Below are positions 23,371-25,387 of a stretch of DNA of 25,387 nucleotides, piece by piece (the first letter of the stretch is position 1; every line of letters begins with the position of its first letter). A program made the translations under genes and the position numbers. The notes under the pieces are model-generated. The model saw only the letters and a program-made list of their open reading frames with translations. It searched no databases and was not told the DNA's origin. This DNA comes from an uncultured Desulfuromonas sp. (lineage in GTDB: Bacteria > Desulfobacterota > Desulfuromonadia > Desulfuromonadales > Trichloromonadaceae), in contig CALJLX010000012.1 of assembly GCA_937982495.1 (NCBI GenBank), positions 1 through 25,387 of the forward strand, written 5' to 3'.

Positions 23371-24479
23371 AACTCCAGCAGCATCTCCTCCGGTTCCTCC
23401 ACCAGCGTCTTGACCCGCAGCAGAAATTCCACCGCCTGGCGACCGTCGATCAGGCGATGGTCGTAGCTCAGGGCCAGGTTCATCATCGGCCGGATGACAA
23501 CCTGGCCGTTTCGCGCCACCGGTCGCTCCTGGATGGCGTGCAGGCCGAGAATCGCGCTCTGTGGCGGATTGAGTAGCGGGGTACTGAGGAGCGAGCCGTA
23601 GACCCCGCCGTTGCTGATGGAGAAGGTGCCGCCTTCGAGTTCCGCCAGGGCGATGCGGCTGACCTTGGCGCGGGCGGCCAGGTCGTCGAGGGTTTTCTGC
23701 AGATCGGCGAAATCCCGGCAGGGCACCTCGCGGATGACCGGCACCAGCAGCCCCTTTTCGGCGGCCACGGCGATGCCGATATCGTAAAAGTGCTGATAGA
23801 CGATGTCGTCGCCGTCAATGCGGGCGTTGACTTCGGGGAACTCCCGGAGGGCTTCGGCGCAGGCCTTGATGAAAAAGGGGAGGAGGCCGAGTTTGACCCC
23901 GTGCCGCCGCCGGAAGTTTTCCCCGTGTTTGCGCCGAAGTTCCACGATCCGGCCGAGATCCGCTTCGTTGAAGGTGGTGGCCATGGCCGTCCCCTGGCGC
24001 GCGGCGAGCAGGCGTTCGGCGATGGTCCGGCGGATCGGGCTCAGCGGGCGGCGGCTGACGCGGCCTTCCGGCTCGTTTTCCGCCGTTTTCGGGGGGGGCG
24101 GCGGTGCTTTTTCCGCCAGGGTGGACGGCGGGGGCGCAGGTTTTTTTTTCGCGGCCGGCGCCGGCGCTACATCTTCTTTCGGCGCAGCCGCCACCGGCGG
24201 GGGCGTTTCCTCGGTTTTTTCCGAAGGGGTCGTTGCCTCGACGGGAGCGTCGTGTTCCTCCAATCGGGCGATGACCGCGCCGATCCTGACCGTTTGTCCT
24301 TCTCCGGCCTCAATCTTCAAAACGCCGGCGACTTCGGCATGAATTTCCAGGGTGATCTTGTCCGTTTCCAGTTCACACAGCAGTTCATCCTTGGCGACCC
24401 GGTCGCCGCTTTGCTTGTGCCATTGGGCGATGGTCGCCTCGACGATCGATTCGCCGATGGCGGGAATTTTTATGTCCAT
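23367..24479 (-). CDS. sucB: 2-oxoglutarate dehydrogenase E2 (dihydrolipoyl succinyltransferase)
   Basis: E2 transfers the succinyl group from E1 to CoA in the TCA cycle. The 370-residue protein starts with a lipoyl domain (1-75) carrying the lipoylated Lys41 in ELETDKITLE. Next is a Pro/Ala/Lys-rich linker to about 140, then the catalytic domain with AERLLAARQGTAMATTFNE, FSISNGGVYGSLLSTPLLN and the active-site H341-x3-D345-G346 in SYDHRLIDGRQAV. There is no recognisable peripheral-subunit-binding domain; the protein is about 35 residues shorter than E. coli SucB (405). The ATG at 24479 follows GGGAGAG. It lies 25 bases after sucA. The stop TAG comes from a palindrome element. Confidence 0.94.
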   Translation of the reverse strand: MDIKIPAIGESIVEATIAQWHKQSGDRVAKDELLCELETDKITLEIHAEVAGVLKIEAGEGQTVRIGAVIARLEEHDAPVEATTPSEKTEETPPPVAAAPKEDVAPAPAAKKKPAPPPSTLAEKAPPPPPKTAENEPEGRVSRRPLSPIRRTIAERLLAARQGTAMATTFNEADLGRIVELRRKHGENFRRRHGVKLGLLPFFIKACAEALREFPEVNARIDGDDIVYQHFYDIGIAVAAEKGLLVPVIREVPCRDFADLQKTLDDLAARAKVSRIALAELEGGTFSISNGGVYGSLLSTPLLNPPQSAILGLHAIQERPVARNGQVVIRPMMNLALSYDHRLIDGRQAVEFLLRVKTLVEEPEEMLLEL

Positions 24480-24504
24480 GGGTTCTCTCCCGAGATGAGG
24501 GGTG

Positions 24505-25387
<883 letters not shown>

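Overview
The window looks like a chromosomal segment of a GC-rich bacterium of the Desulfuromonadales/Geobacter group (Desulfuromonadota). I base this on the gene order rho-rpmE-thyX-prfA-prmC-murA-hisG-hisD-hisB, a short-form HisG, SAM-I riboswitches ahead of methionine genes, and the protein sequences as I remember them. No search was run. I see no insertion sequence, tRNA, rRNA or CRISPR array.

Left block (1-11616, all minus strand). Read in the direction of transcription it holds gluQ, an MFS transporter and a lipoprotein (overlapping or closely spaced), then rho with its own promoter and a long leader, rpmE with its own promoter and terminator, and thyX, prfA, prmC, murA, hisG, hisD and a truncated hisB. 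These are housekeeping genes for translation, termination, dTMP synthesis, cell wall and histidine.

Middle block (11726-18625, plus strand). An Rrf2-family regulator with three clustered Cys is followed by a terminator, a probable small RNA on the opposite strand, and a palindrome-rich promoter. Behind it lies a sulfate-assimilation operon: DUF2061 membrane protein, APS reductase (cysH type), cysD, cysN, siroheme sulfite reductase and cysK. The route is sulfate to APS to sulfite to sulfide to cysteine without PAPS. Consistent with that, CysN carries a C-terminal APS-kinase-like domain whose P-loop has been destroyed.

Methionine block (18657-22727, plus strand). Two nearly identical SAM-I riboswitches, each with a promoter and terminator, precede metI-metC and metX. 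Together with cysK they link sulfide to homocysteine under SAM control.

Right end (22876-25387). An unrecognised 149-residue protein converges on sucB and a truncated sucA. This sucB (E2 of 2-oxoglutarate dehydrogenase) lacks a recognisable peripheral-subunit-binding domain.

A family of short GC-rich palindromes starting GTAGGGGC and ending GCCCCTAC is scattered through the gene gaps (seven copies). In five of them the terminal TAG is the stop codon of the adjacent gene. With the small RNA candidate and the dead CysC domain, this is the most unusual thing in the window.
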